IMG/VR virus record: IMGVR_UViG_3300046689_000737
Span: 1 to 38,507 of that record
Strand: one strand, 5' to 3'
From: a virus
Length of the DNA stretch: 38,507 bases
Below, piece after piece: positions 17,501 to 24,179 of this stretch. Every line of letters starts with the position of its first letter. Positions within the stretch are counted from its first letter, which is position 1. The notes beneath the pieces are model-generated. The model saw only the letters and a program-made list of their open reading frames with translations, was not told the DNA's origin and ran no database searches. The position numbers and the translations under genes were made by a program.

Positions 17501-17890
17501 CGAGACCCCAGCGGTATTGACAAGGGCTACCTGACAGCCGGATCTGGTGGGCTAGAGATAGGCTACAATGATACCAGTACGGCCAATGATAACTACATGG
17601 ACTTCCAGAGCGATGGGCGAATCGTAACCCATGGCCGGTACTACAACTACGTGAGTGCCGACAGTGCCCAGGCGCTCTTCACAGGCTCGGTGGGCTGGAC
17701 AGGCGCCTCTGGGGTAATCCTAGGCTTTGGGGTCACCATGCTCTCTCAGCCCATCCCGGTAGCCTGCGGCTACTACACTGGCGCATCCACCCCCAGCTTC
17801 TATGTCGATGACCGGTCTACCACCGGCTTCAGTTTCCACAGCACGGTAAGTGTCAATGCGACCTGCCAGTTCTGGTGCTTCAGGGTATAG
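14504..17890 (+). CDS. Tail-tip protein with FN3 and sugar-binding-like modules
   Basis: 1128 aa. The N-terminal 370 residues resemble Tal/baseplate hub proteins (LRTVATDGTVDQFLP..., GALWKYTCRTMAGQLDY). Two fibronectin-type-III-like domains follow, at about 405-510 (NLTVSWPAV, VQIRVRASDVWNN) and 512-615 (LRIVWSGLDSGG, YWVKLIAFDTTGN). A jelly-roll, carbohydrate-binding-like module lies at about 640-810 (LIDDGTFALAD...WSIRSDP, TIWVDAVEVRKQ). A helical linker (ITTALIADLAVNDAKIASASI) leads to a beta-rich C-terminus. It probably contacts the host surface and determines adsorption. It starts directly after the Dit stop. Confidence 0.88.
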   Translation: MAAAPVFMLRTVATDGTVDQFLPDFSTIDMTPVYCDAGTVTFNYPLKGVNYSLLKGDLELAVMVNGVEVPDLRCKIETIEGNDADDAEQGALWKYTCRTMAGQLDYSVVYPANYVYWIRKIIGMGKAQVWTNKTAGFILDDLFAQSQARGGMAGFTWDFTATHDSEGNAWSDQITLSPDVGKSYLSVMKDLASTGTLEFNVVGRLVRVWDRNKMGIDRSVGSSPLIFRKGRDVKDAPRKIDTRGLVTAALVSNQSNNAYAEVLDTPSAAMYGRREGFTTFGDLPFTSVASTSFLEIGGNFYLSQNDKPSVEVTHGLHFETEDQPRPVTNFNVGDWAFTDVGRGLERFRILQWVMSAAADGSVTGSLTMGYLFNTQLSRINNSVNSLINGGLNAGSAPKNDHVAPDQVGAPTPISATYFVNNIPRDNLTVSWPAVTDNADGTDITDLDYYEVAWKYTSDSSWRPAQRVEQDSTVCQFTNLDPGAGVQIRVRASDVWNNHGLWSTTVNHTLAGDTIAPNKPASPVVTSNVGTLRIVWSGLDSGGAAMPVDLKGVEVHVSTSDFTPSTATKKDVLPPGVLSTTITQGLTYGQEYWVKLIAFDTTGNRSAASDTTSTSHVVLKQVVATEIGTGQVGLSQVAFSDVGNLIDDGTFALADTRAARTVLMGIQHMAFDNSTASNGAWSIRSDPWAGSSSESILLQGSLPVKPGERVFGAADYRVTADVPAGSYFTLAVKWVDKSGNYLDSTGAISNVFYTLADNGFTTADNAWHARVTGGSKVAPANAASMEIWLITTSRTAGTIWVDAVEVRKQIDTLLIQTAAITTALIADLAVNDAKIASASIGKLITGTLSADMVLGARIKTADTGARVEVNSGGIGAWNAAGTQTVAVAGADGSVTLLGQLKSGVSGRRIEINPTSTYLPEIRFYPDSGSNFGFLNAYSPAGSSSAYIGLNSGQFTWNSQTCETRLYMTDVATTLEAVRVDTQARLGPYFELTPASTNMGWRDPSGIDKGYLTAGSGGLEIGYNDTSTANDNYMDFQSDGRIVTHGRYYNYVSADSAQALFTGSVGWTGASGVILGFGVTMLSQPIPVACGYYTGASTPSFYVDDRSTTGFSFHSTVSVNATCQFWCFRV

Positions 17891-17898
17891 GAGGAATC

Positions 17899-18462
17899 AT
17901 GGCTGAGGATTGGCACTTGATCGAGGTGATATCGGAGCCCGTCGAGGGTGGCACTGAGTGCTACCACATGAGGCTCCGTAAGCCGAATGGGGATGACATA
18001 ATCCATGTGATCCCTCATGCTCAGGTCGACATCCGAGCGGGGGAGTATGGCATCGACCACACGACTCCCCAAGGCAATCGGCAGGTACTCGACATCATAC
18101 TTCATGAGATGCATGGGCCCGCTCCCACACATCTCTGGGGACAGCCTACGGTAGCTCAGGCCCTCGACGCGCACCTGAAGCAGTGCGATCAGAACAAGAT
18201 CGACCGGGTCAATGTGATCTGGAGCGGCAACCCGAGGGCCCAGGGAAAGCTGAAGAAGTTCGCTGCTGGCGACCCCGCCCAGGTACTCCTGGATCACCAA
18301 CCCGACATGGCCCGTGTGGAACATCATGCTGCCCAGATCAAGCATCTCCGAGGTAAGCTGGGTCTAGAGAAGGTCGATCAGCCAAGCAACCTGCCGGACA
18401 AGAAATACTATGACCCTTCGATCCGTCGACGAGGTCTGACGGTAAGCCTTCTCGACGGCTGA
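17899..18462 (+). CDS. Hypothetical protein after tail-tip gene
   Basis: 187 aa from ATG 17899 with TAGGAGG upstream; the ATG at 17875 lies inside the tail-tip gene. The N-terminal half is beta-like (WHLIEVISEPVEGGTECYHMRLRK, HVIPHAQVDIRAGEYGI). The middle has VAQALDAHLKQCDQNKIDRVN and the C-terminal half is basic and helical. I do not recognise it. It is the last gene of the long tail operon and may be a minor virion component or a chaperone. A 6-bp hairpin (TTCTCG...CGAGAA) spans its stop codon. Confidence 0.75.
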   Translation: MAEDWHLIEVISEPVEGGTECYHMRLRKPNGDDIIHVIPHAQVDIRAGEYGIDHTTPQGNRQVLDIILHEMHGPAPTHLWGQPTVAQALDAHLKQCDQNKIDRVNVIWSGNPRAQGKLKKFAAGDPAQVLLDHQPDMARVEHHAAQIKHLRGKLGLEKVDQPSNLPDKKYYDPSIRRRGLTVSLLDG

Positions 18463-18508
18463 CGAGAATGTGATCGCGAGCGCCGGATGTAGAAATTCGA
18501 GCGACCGC

Positions 18509-18517
18509 TGATATTAT
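18509..18517 (+). promoter_or_regulatory. Extended -10 promoter for the lysis region
   Basis: TGATATTAT at 18509-18517 is an extended -10 element (TGN plus TATTAT), with only a poor -35 (GTAGAA) 17 bp upstream. It lies in the 92-nt gap after the tail operon and 38 nt before the next start, so it could give the lysis genes their own transcription. Confidence 0.5.
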
Positions 18518-18554
18518 CACATCGAGTCAACACCCCCGAGGAGGGACTGGAACA

Positions 18555-18788
18555 ATGGCCGAGATTCAGGCAGACCCCGAACTGGTGCAACAGGCGTACG
18601 AGCAGAAGCTGACCCAGGCTACCCGAGAGGTGGTACTTCTTCAGGCCGTCGCTACGAAGCTCCAGCAGCAGGTCAATGAGCTGACCGCGGAGAACAAGGA
18701 CCTCACCGCGACCAACCAGAAGCTCGTGACTGAGAGCGGCCGCCAGGACGGGGTGCCGACCGAGGGGGACAAGCTGCCCGAGGGGTAG
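18555..18788 (+). CDS. Small coiled-coil protein
   Basis: 77 aa with GAGGAGGG upstream of ATG 18555. Almost the whole protein is one amphipathic coiled coil (VVLLQAVATKLQQQVNELTA, then ENKDLTATNQKL), followed by a short acidic tail (PTEGDKLPEG). It contains no Cys and no membrane segment. Similar short coiled coils precede lysis genes in Streptomyces phages. No function is known to me. Confidence 0.75.
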   Translation: MAEIQADPELVQQAYEQKLTQATREVVLLQAVATKLQQQVNELTAENKDLTATNQKLVTESGRQDGVPTEGDKLPEG

Positions 18789-18819
18789 CAGACCATGGCG
18801 GGGTTAGGGGAGGGAACAA

Positions 18820-19125
18820 ATGGGAATATCTACCCTACCGCTCGCACCGATTGGGGCAACCGGCATTCTCTGTGTCGCTGTCCTGATGCTTCTCAGGGGG
18901 GCTTTGATTCCGCGTAGGGTCCACGAGGATCGGATGGCGGACAAAGATGCCCAGATCCTTTACTACCAAACTGCCCTCGAACGGGAAATCCAACGTAATG
19001 GAGAGCTCGCCGGTCAGGTTGGGACCCTTCTCGAAGTGGCCCACACCGCGGAGCATGTCTTCACCAGCCTCCCCATTGCTGCCGGTCGAGGTGATGGGAG
19101 CAGGGATGAAATGGCCTCGTCGTAA
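18820..19125 (+). CDS. Single-span membrane protein (lysis region)
   Basis: 101 aa with GGGAGGG before ATG 18820. One transmembrane helix at about residues 8-27 (IGATGILCVAVLMLLRG) is followed by a basic stop-transfer stretch (PRRVHEDRMADKD) and a long cytoplasmic helix that is probably a coiled coil. This architecture is common beside endolysin genes of Streptomyces phages. It may be a holin, antiholin or spanin-like accessory protein; the sequence does not decide. Confidence 0.75.
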   Translation: MGISTLPLAPIGATGILCVAVLMLLRGALIPRRVHEDRMADKDAQILYYQTALEREIQRNGELAGQVGTLLEVAHTAEHVFTSLPIAAGRGDGSRDEMASS

Positions 19126-19312
19126 AAAGCGGATGGTCGACCTGCACAAGGATGAAGCCGTCCAGGCCGCCCGGGAGGCACAACATAGACTTACGGAAAC
19201 AAAAGCCCAGTGGCCCGAGGTTAGGGCCGTAACCGCTAGGCTGGTTGCCATCCGTGAACGGAACCACTTCGCAGAAGCGATACGAGAAGCCATAGTAGGG
19301 GAGGGGAGATGA
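19106..19312 (+). CDS. Small basic helical protein of the lysis cassette
   Basis: 68 aa. I chose ATG 19106, preceded by GGGAGCAGGG, over upstream in-frame starts; it overlaps the previous gene by 20 nt. The sequence opens with a basic patch (KWPRRKKRM), then a single long helix (KDEAVQAAREAQHRLTETKA) and the ending IRERNHFAEAIREAI. The RNHFAE signature recurs in small proteins beside actinophage lysis genes. It ends in an ATGA overlap with the next gene, indicating translational coupling. Confidence 0.7.
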   Translation: MKWPRRKKRMVDLHKDEAVQAAREAQHRLTETKAQWPEVRAVTARLVAIRERNHFAEAIREAIVGEGR

Positions 19313-19623
19313 CCCCCGGTCAGGTAGCCAACGGAATTGCCGCAGCTGTTGCAGCTCTAGGCGCCATGTCTTTCTTCTTTTCCTACGCCTTGTTGGCTCG
19401 ATGGTGGAAGTCGGTAGAGGGTCGATCTCTGATGCTCGCTGCCGGCGGGCTCTGGACCGTTTGCCTTCTCAGCGCTACGCTGACTTTGCTCAAGGCTACG
19501 GATCACCCAGCGGAATGGCTCAGGTTCGTGGGGGCCAGCCTCGTGGGGATGGTAGGCCTGGGCTTCATCTTTCTGACCATCCAGGTGTGGAGAGCTCAAC
19601 TGAACAGGAGACACCGCAGATGA
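19309..19623 (+). CDS. Three-span membrane protein, holin candidate
   Basis: 104 aa. Three hydrophobic helices are visible at roughly residues 8-29 (GIAAAVAALGAMSFFFSYAL), 41-61 and 71-93, with a basic C-terminus (QLNRRHRR). ATGA overlaps join it to the genes on both sides, so it is co-translated with the endolysin. Size and topology fit a class I holin. The gene after the endolysin is also holin-like, so this one may be a partner or antiholin. Confidence 0.75.
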   Translation: MTPGQVANGIAAAVAALGAMSFFFSYALLARWWKSVEGRSLMLAAGGLWTVCLLSATLTLLKATDHPAEWLRFVGASLVGMVGLGFIFLTIQVWRAQLNRRHRR

Positions 19624-20534
19624 TACAGGGCCAAGACTGGTCGGGATACCAGGCAGAGGAACCGGATGTGACCGGGCTGAGCTTCGCCTTCACCAAGATC
19701 ACCGAGGGACTCAGCTACCTCAATCCGAGGTGGATCAAGCAGCGCGACTGGGCGAAGTCACAGGGGCTGGTGTGGGGTGCCTACCATTACCCGCACATGG
19801 CCAACGACCCGGCCAAGGAAGCCGACTACTTCCTCCGTCAGGTCTCCTGGGCGCCGGGCGACATCATCGTCCTCGACTGGGAGGGCTACGACAACGCCAA
19901 CGTGGGCGTCTCCAACACCAGGAAGCTCGCCTACCGCGACGCCTGGCTGAAGTACGTCAAGGGCAAGATGCCCAATCACCGGGTCGGGATGTACTGCAAC
20001 ACCGACTACTGGCTGAACCTCGACAAGACTTCCAACTGCGGCGACTTCCTCTGGATCGCCGACTACACCACCGCCGGGCAGCCGCGGATCAAGGCGAAGT
20101 GGCTGTTCCACCAGTTCAGCGCCAGCCCCGTTGACCGGGACGTCTGCAAGTTCAACACCAAGGCCGAGCTCCAGGCATGGGCCGGCGCCACCTCAGCTCC
20201 CTCAGGAGGAGATCCCATGACCATCAGCAAGGCTGACGCCGCCGAGGTTGCCGCGGCCGTCTGGGAGTACCAGCAAGACGACCCGACACGACCCGGTACC
20301 CAGTACATGAAGGTCAAGGACGTCCTGTGGTGGATCGGCGCGCACTCTAGCCAGTCTGCCGTCCAGATCACGGCCCTGTCCGCCACCGTCACCGCACTGA
20401 CCGCGCAGCTCGGCAAGAACGTCGACACCCCCACCGTCGTGGCCGCCGTCCAGAAGGCCATCGCGGACGCCGTCGTCGAGGTCAACGTCCAGGTCTCCGA
20501 CAAGACCGCCCCCGCAGGAGGTACCACCGCATGA
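19620..20534 (+). CDS. Endolysin, GH25 lysozyme (muramidase)
   Basis: 304 aa from ATG 19620, which overlaps the previous stop and has AGGAG upstream. Residues 1-190 are a glycosyl-hydrolase family 25 domain: QDWSGYQ (Asp6), the catalytic DWE (Asp86, Glu88), FLWIADYT, and HQFS near the end. It cleaves the MurNAc-GlcNAc backbone at host lysis. There is no signal peptide, so it should depend on the holin. The C-terminal 105 residues (MTISKADAAEVAAAVWEYQQ onward) form a helical wall-binding-type module. Directly in front of that module lies a strong internal ribosome site and in-frame ATG at 20217, so a free C-terminal fragment may also be made. Confidence 0.95.
   Translation: MIQGQDWSGYQAEEPDVTGLSFAFTKITEGLSYLNPRWIKQRDWAKSQGLVWGAYHYPHMANDPAKEADYFLRQVSWAPGDIIVLDWEGYDNANVGVSNTRKLAYRDAWLKYVKGKMPNHRVGMYCNTDYWLNLDKTSNCGDFLWIADYTTAGQPRIKAKWLFHQFSASPVDRDVCKFNTKAELQAWAGATSAPSGGDPMTISKADAAEVAAAVWEYQQDDPTRPGTQYMKVKDVLWWIGAHSSQSAVQITALSATVTALTAQLGKNVDTPTVVAAVQKAIADAVVEVNVQVSDKTAPAGGTTA
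20204..20219 (+). promoter_or_regulatory. Internal ribosome binding site and start inside endolysin
   Basis: AGGAGGA at 20204-20210 is followed six bases later by an in-frame ATG (20217-20219) at the exact domain border of the endolysin. It would yield a 105-aa wall-binding fragment ending at 20534. Internal starts that supply an extra binding subunit are known in some Gram-positive phage endolysins. Confidence 0.7.
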
Positions 20535-20821
20535 GCATACCCCAGCCGGCTCAGCCGACGCCGAAGAGCACCGTACAGACGGTCGTCAAGACGGCTCGCA
20601 TCTACTGGAAGGACCTGAGGGAGCGCGCCTTCTCGACCTTCTGGCAGGGTGCCGTACCGATCCTCGTTGCTGCCCCGCCCACGACCGACTGGTCGACCGT
20701 CAAGACCGTCGGCTGGGCTGCGGCGGTTGGTGGAGGTGCTGCCATCCTCTCGATGGCTAAGTCGCTCGTGGTTCGTCGACGCGGCGTGCAGAACTCGGCG
20801 AGCGCCAACACCAACGTCTGA
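20531..20821 (+). CDS. Holin, r1t-like
   Basis: 96 aa, ATGA-overlapping the endolysin stop. A cytoplasmic N-terminus is followed by YWKDLRERAFSTFWQG, a first hydrophobic stretch (about 37-50), a short turn with Pro and Trp (PPTTDWSTVK) and a second helix at about 57-76 (GWAAAVGGGAAILSMAKSLV). This is the pattern of phage r1t-type holins of actinophages (W.DL.ERa..Tf.Qg). It would permeabilise the membrane and release the endolysin. A hairpin follows within 10 nt of the stop. Confidence 0.85.
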   Translation: MSIPQPAQPTPKSTVQTVVKTARIYWKDLRERAFSTFWQGAVPILVAAPPTTDWSTVKTVGWAAAVGGGAAILSMAKSLVVRRRGVQNSASANTNV

Positions 20822-20827
20822 TCCGAT

Positions 20828-20861
20828 GAAGTGGACAGGGTAGGCGGGCCCTGTCTACTTC
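20828..20861 (+). terminator. Hairpin after the lysis cassette
   Basis: Arms 20828-20840 and 20849-20861 make a 13-bp stem with one G-U pair (GAAGTGGACAGGG with its complement) and an 8-nt loop. No U tract follows, and the tail-fibre ribosome site starts right behind it. It is likely a partial terminator or RNA-stability element. Confidence 0.6.
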
Positions 20862-20877
20862 CACCTGAGGAGGGATG

Positions 20878-23070
20878 ATGCCGACCCCGGAAGGCCTCAC
20901 TACCACTACTCTCCACGGTATGTTCGTGGAACCGAACTTGGCGGGGACGCCCCTCCAGGGTACGATCACCTTCACCCCCAACCCCGCCGTCATCACTTTT
21001 CCCACACAGAATGTCATCGTGGCGGGCACCGAGTCGGTAGACCTGGATGTCAACGGTGAGTTCACCCTCTCGCTGGTCTCTACCGACCAGGCCGGTGAGA
21101 ACCCGACGGGGTGGCTCTACACGGTCAGCGAGAAGCTGATCGGTCAGAAGCCCCGCACCTACAACATCGCCCTGCCCTACAACGGCGGGCTCACGATCGA
21201 ACTCGCCGACGTCACGCCGACGGATGCTCTGCCGAACTACATCCCGGTGGTAGGCCCCCAGGGTGCTCCGGGCATTGTCACCACGGTCAACGGGCACAGT
21301 GCCGCGGTCATCACCCTGACCTCAGCTGACGTGGGTGCGATTCCCACAACCGCGATCAACGCTGCAAACGGTGTGGTCGGGATCAGTGCTGCCGGCCGCG
21401 TCGGAGTCGGTATCACCGGCGGGGCACTCTGGGCCAAATTCATGGTCCAGTCTGCTGCCGATGAGATCCTCGCTGCCTTCGTGCAGACCAATGCCGCCGC
21501 GACCAACCCGGGCTTCCTGGTGCAGGGTGCGGCAGCCACTTGGACCGCCTTCGGAGCGAGCGTTGCCGGCGACGCACAGAACCGCTTCAACTTCACCGCC
21601 GGAGGAAACCTCACCTGGGGTCCCGGCACCGGCAACACCGATGTCGGCATGTACCGATCGTCTGCCGGCAACCTGAACACCACGGGGCAGATGAGCTCCG
21701 ACCAGGCTGCCCCGACTCTGCCAAGTCACTTCACGAGGAAAGACTACGTCGACCTCCTCGACTCGACTCAGAACACCAACATCAACACCAAGGATGCCCA
21801 GAACGTCAAGATCACGGGCACCCAGTCTATCGCCGGCGCTAAGAACTTCACTACCTCCACTCAGACTGCTCAGTTCGGTGTGGGAGTAGCTCCCGGTACT
21901 CAGCGAGCTCACATAGTTTCTGTGGTCGACGAGGTTGGGCTCCAAGTCGAGCAGGTCACCGCCACAGGTACCAATGCGGCGATGCTGGTAAATGTCTTCG
22001 ACAACACCATGACCGCCCTGGCGGTGAGGGTATCGGGAGATACATCCAGTCGTCTGGTGATAAAGAGCTCGGGGCAGATAGAGTGGGGTCCCGGCGGTTC
22101 TACTGCTCGAGACGTGAACCTGTACCGCAGCAACGTCGGTACGGTGAACGTCAGCGGTCAACTCTGGATAGACACCACGGCTCCGACCGCTGCCGGGCAT
22201 GTCACCCGCAAGGACTACGTGGACAACAACTTCGACTCGCTGACCGGCAATCAGACCATCAGCGGGGTCAAGACCTTCACGTCAGCCCCGATCCTGCAGG
22301 CGGGTGCTGCAGCGACAATCGTAGGCAACGCCCGGGTAACCGGCGATACGGTCAGCCGACTCACCGTGGGCGCCGACGGTAAGCTGTCCTGGGGCGCGGG
22401 TGGCTCGACGGCCACTGACGTCACGCTGTCTCGCATCTCGGCTGGCCTCCTGAACGTGGGCGGAGGACTGCAGACCCAGAATGCTACGGGTACTGCCGCG
22501 ACCGCTACATCGTTCGCTTCGAACATCACGGGCGACACCTTCGACCGTCTCAGGATCTACGGCGATGGCAAACACGAGTGGGGTACCGGCGCGGCCACCC
22601 GCGACACTAACCTCTATCGCTCGGGTGTGGGCATCCTCAAGACTGACACTGCCCTGGTGGTGGCGGGTCAGCTCACGGTGGGTAGCTCGGGCATCTACGT
22701 GATCTCCGACTGGGCGACACTGGCATCGCTGGGGACTTTCCAGAACGGGGCTACGGTGGGTACCAAGGTACCCAAGGCTCGCAAGATCATGTTCCTCGGC
22801 ATAGAAGTCTGGGAACTCTCTGGTGAAGTGAACATGGGCTCCTGGACAGGAACTACCTTCTTCAGCTTCACCAACGGTGCTTCCTCGGGTTGGGCCCCGG
22901 TTAGGGAACGCGACTACTCTCTCCAGGGTGGTTCCGGCTCGGCGGCGGGAGTGGGCACCCTCCGGGCCTACTGGAACAACGCGGGCAACATGGGCGTCTC
23001 TCCGACCCCTGGTACTCTGCCCACCTACATCAACCTCGAGACCATGAGGGCCGTAGACCCGAACGTCTAA
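20878..23070 (+). CDS. Tail fibre protein with internal repeats
   Basis: 730 aa. ATG 20878 has the better spacing to GAGGAGG; ATG 20875 is the alternative. The N-terminal domain (about 1-120) is followed by a tiny collagen-like element (GPQGAPG) and a repeat-built shaft. A motif of the form (N/S/D)RLxIxxxGxxxWGxG...LYRSxxGxLN occurs four times (around residues 235, 391, 493 and 556). HxTRKDYVD occurs twice (around 287 and 443), and GxQxIxGxKxFT occurs twice. The C-terminal 120 residues form a separate globular head (MFLGIEVWELSGEVNMGSW) that probably binds the receptor. It lies after the lysis genes. Confidence 0.88.
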   Translation: MPTPEGLTTTTLHGMFVEPNLAGTPLQGTITFTPNPAVITFPTQNVIVAGTESVDLDVNGEFTLSLVSTDQAGENPTGWLYTVSEKLIGQKPRTYNIALPYNGGLTIELADVTPTDALPNYIPVVGPQGAPGIVTTVNGHSAAVITLTSADVGAIPTTAINAANGVVGISAAGRVGVGITGGALWAKFMVQSAADEILAAFVQTNAAATNPGFLVQGAAATWTAFGASVAGDAQNRFNFTAGGNLTWGPGTGNTDVGMYRSSAGNLNTTGQMSSDQAAPTLPSHFTRKDYVDLLDSTQNTNINTKDAQNVKITGTQSIAGAKNFTTSTQTAQFGVGVAPGTQRAHIVSVVDEVGLQVEQVTATGTNAAMLVNVFDNTMTALAVRVSGDTSSRLVIKSSGQIEWGPGGSTARDVNLYRSNVGTVNVSGQLWIDTTAPTAAGHVTRKDYVDNNFDSLTGNQTISGVKTFTSAPILQAGAAATIVGNARVTGDTVSRLTVGADGKLSWGAGGSTATDVTLSRISAGLLNVGGGLQTQNATGTAATATSFASNITGDTFDRLRIYGDGKHEWGTGAATRDTNLYRSGVGILKTDTALVVAGQLTVGSSGIYVISDWATLASLGTFQNGATVGTKVPKARKIMFLGIEVWELSGEVNMGSWTGTTFFSFTNGASSGWAPVRERDYSLQGGSGSAAGVGTLRAYWNNAGNMGVSPTPGTLPTYINLETMRAVDPNV

Positions 23071-23076
23071 CAAGCT

Positions 23077-23120
23077 GATACCCCCCGGTTAATTGGCCCG
23101 CCGGGGGGTATCTTTGTGTT
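23077..23120 (+). terminator. Strong rho-independent terminator of the virion operon
   Basis: Arms 23077-23088 and 23101-23112 form a perfect 12-bp stem (GATACCCCCCGG with its complement) with a 12-nt loop, followed by TTTGTGTT. It starts six bases after the tail-fibre stop and closes the plus-strand structural block. The stem is symmetric, so it can also slow transcription from the converging minus-strand genes. Confidence 0.9.
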
Positions 23121-23277
23121 CGCCCTCGATGCAAGCGCGATCGATGCAAGCGCGATGATGCACCGTTGGAAGGCCGTAGGGAGAGTCCTCGCAGGGCGGG
23201 CAATAGGGGCGCGATGAATGAGGCGCATGGGCATGCCTCGCCATGAGGAAGCCGCAGGGACTGTGATGATTCTCCAC
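23089..23277 (-). CDS. Possible small Cys/His-rich protein
   Basis: 62 aa from GTG 23277, or 51 aa from ATG 23244. It has a zinc-binding look: YCPPCED, then HHRACIDRACIEGEH, with two CxxC-like pairs and several His. The stop lies in the loop of the convergent terminator, which fits a real gene end. Against it, no ribosome site is visible at either start, and a terminator for the upstream minus-strand genes lies just in front at 23283-23307. A 15-bp tandem duplication inside it repeats RACI. I treat it as possible only. Confidence 0.35.
   Translation of the reverse strand: MENHHSPCGFLMARHAHAPHSSRPYCPPCEDSPYGLPTVHHRACIDRACIEGEHKDTPRRAN
23127..23156. repeat. Perfect 15-bp tandem duplication
   Basis: CGATGCAAGCGCGAT occurs twice head to tail (23127-23141 and 23142-23156). 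Its length is a multiple of three, so it would keep the minus-strand reading frame at 23089-23277 open, duplicating five residues. It could also be a protein-binding direct repeat. Confidence 0.8.
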
Positions 23278-23282
23278 ACACC

Positions 23283-23307
23283 AAAGAACCCCGCTGGAGG
23301 CGGGGCT
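23283..23307 (-). terminator. Minus-strand terminator after the proline-rich mini-genes
   Basis: Read on the minus strand, AGCCCCGC, a 5-nt loop and GCGGGGTT (stem 23288-23307, one G-U pair) are followed by CTTT. It lies 57 nt downstream of the 30-aa proline-rich gene and should end transcription of that small operon. Confidence 0.7.
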
Positions 23308-23363
23308 CAGTGGTCAGTCGTTGTCAGGCTGGGGCAGAAACTGCGGCCCCATCGGCGGAAGCT

Positions 23364-23456
23364 CTACCGGGTCTGGGGACCCTGGGGCGGCGGAGGGGGC
23401 GGCGGGGCCGGAGGAACCCCCGGCTGCTGCTGGGGCCCCTGAGGAGGCATTGTCAT
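23364..23456 (-). CDS. Proline-rich 30-aa mini-protein
   Basis: The ATG at 23456 has AGGGAGAG at good spacing and opens a 30-residue frame of almost only Pro, Gln and Gly (PPQGPQQQPG, then a run of seven Pro) ending in Arg-TAG. Its composition matches the C-terminal half of the gene just upstream on the same strand, suggesting an ancient duplication. It is too short for family assignment and might be a disordered interaction peptide. The other frame through this stretch lacks a start. Confidence is limited by length. Confidence 0.45.
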   Translation of the reverse strand: MTMPPQGPQQQPGVPPAPPPPPPPQGPQTR

Positions 23457-23494
23457 TGTCGTTTCTCTCCCTAGGTGTGTTGATGACCGGGGTG

Positions 23495-23728
23495 TTACTT
23501 CGGCGGAGGCGGGGGAACCGGCCCCTGCTTGCCCGGGCCCTGGCTCGGGGGCTTACCGGGCGACTTCGGTGTCTGCGGTCCAGAAGGTCCAGGACGCATA
23601 TCGGTGTTCTCCTCTCGGATGGAGTGAGCGCACAGGGCGTGGGTTCGGTACCTCATGGAGAGCTGTGGTCTTCCTGGACCTCGTCCAGCGCGACCGGCGG
23701 GTTGGCCGTCCATGTAGTAGTAACCCAT
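23495..23728 (-). CDS. Hypothetical protein with proline-rich tail
   Basis: 77 aa from ATG 23728, set by GAGGAG six bases upstream. The N-terminal part is basic and Gly/Arg-rich (GYYYMDGQPAGRAGRGPGRP). A middle part with Cys and His follows (RTHALCAHSIREENTD). From about residue 44 the sequence is a Pro/Gly/Ser/Lys disordered tail that ends in six Pro and Lys. It lies downstream of a TTGACG-18-TACTTT promoter. A different, leaderless-type frame starts at 23768 and overlaps it, but codon use and the ribosome site favour this one. No family recognised. Confidence 0.55.
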   Translation of the reverse strand: MGYYYMDGQPAGRAGRGPGRPQLSMRYRTHALCAHSIREENTDMRPGPSGPQTPKSPGKPPSQGPGKQGPVPPPPPK

Positions 23729-23774
23729 GCACTGCTCCTCGTGGTGTGGAATACCCTCGATTGGGCATGGCAGT

Positions 23775-23804
23775 AAAGTACCATTTCCCGTCATACGGCG
23801 TCAA
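23775..23804 (-). promoter_or_regulatory. Minus-strand promoter for the proline-rich genes
   Basis: On the minus strand TTGACG (23799-23804), an 18-bp spacer and TACTTT (23775-23780). The downstream sequence TACTGCCATG places an ATG exactly where transcription should begin, the same arrangement as at the 24173 gene. The two promoter regions are similar over about 40 bp. Confidence 0.65.
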
Positions 23805-23864
23805 GGCTATACAATCGGCCATGATGTAGACACGACTATGGGCCCCTTGCGGAGCCCTGGTCGG

Positions 23865-24173
23865 TTACTTGGTGATGGTCCAGTCGTACCAGTTCTCGTT
23901 GTAGATCCCGACGGCGTTGGGGTTGATGAGCCAGTACCCCTCGCACCCGATCAGCACGAAGTCACCCAGCATGCCGTGTTCCCTCTCAGTGCCCTCCGCG
24001 ATGGGCTCGTGATCGCACTCGGTGCATGTCGTGGTGAGCCATCGGACGATCCGGTCCAGCCGGGTGGTAGCTACAGCCACCATGTACTTCCGGTTCTCGG
24101 CCGTCCGAAAGATCGGCTCCAGGGGCATGGTGGGCAGGGTGCGAGTCGTGATGGGGGTTCCTTGGTTCGTCAT
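23865..24173 (-). CDS. Hypothetical protein, probably leaderless mRNA
   Basis: 102 aa. The ATG at 24173 lies six bases downstream of a perfect TATACT -10 box, so the mRNA should start at the A of the start codon. No ribosome site is present and none would be needed, as is common in actinobacteria. The sequence has a charged middle (FRTAENRKYMVAVATTRLDR), a CTECDHE segment that may bind metal, and a C-terminal EGYWLINPNAVGIYNENWYDW. I do not recognise the family. It is the middle transcription unit of the minus-strand block. Confidence 0.7.
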   Translation of the reverse strand: MTNQGTPITTRTLPTMPLEPIFRTAENRKYMVAVATTRLDRIVRWLTTTCTECDHEPIAEGTEREHGMLGDFVLIGCEGYWLINPNAVGIYNENWYDWTITK

Positions 24174-24179
24174 AGCAGT

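Noticed and set aside
23553-23768. 71-aa minus-strand frame starting at the leaderless-type ATG
   Set aside because: Poor third-position GC at its start, and it overlaps the better-supported 77-aa frame that has a ribosome site. Kept only as part of the promoter-cassette finding.
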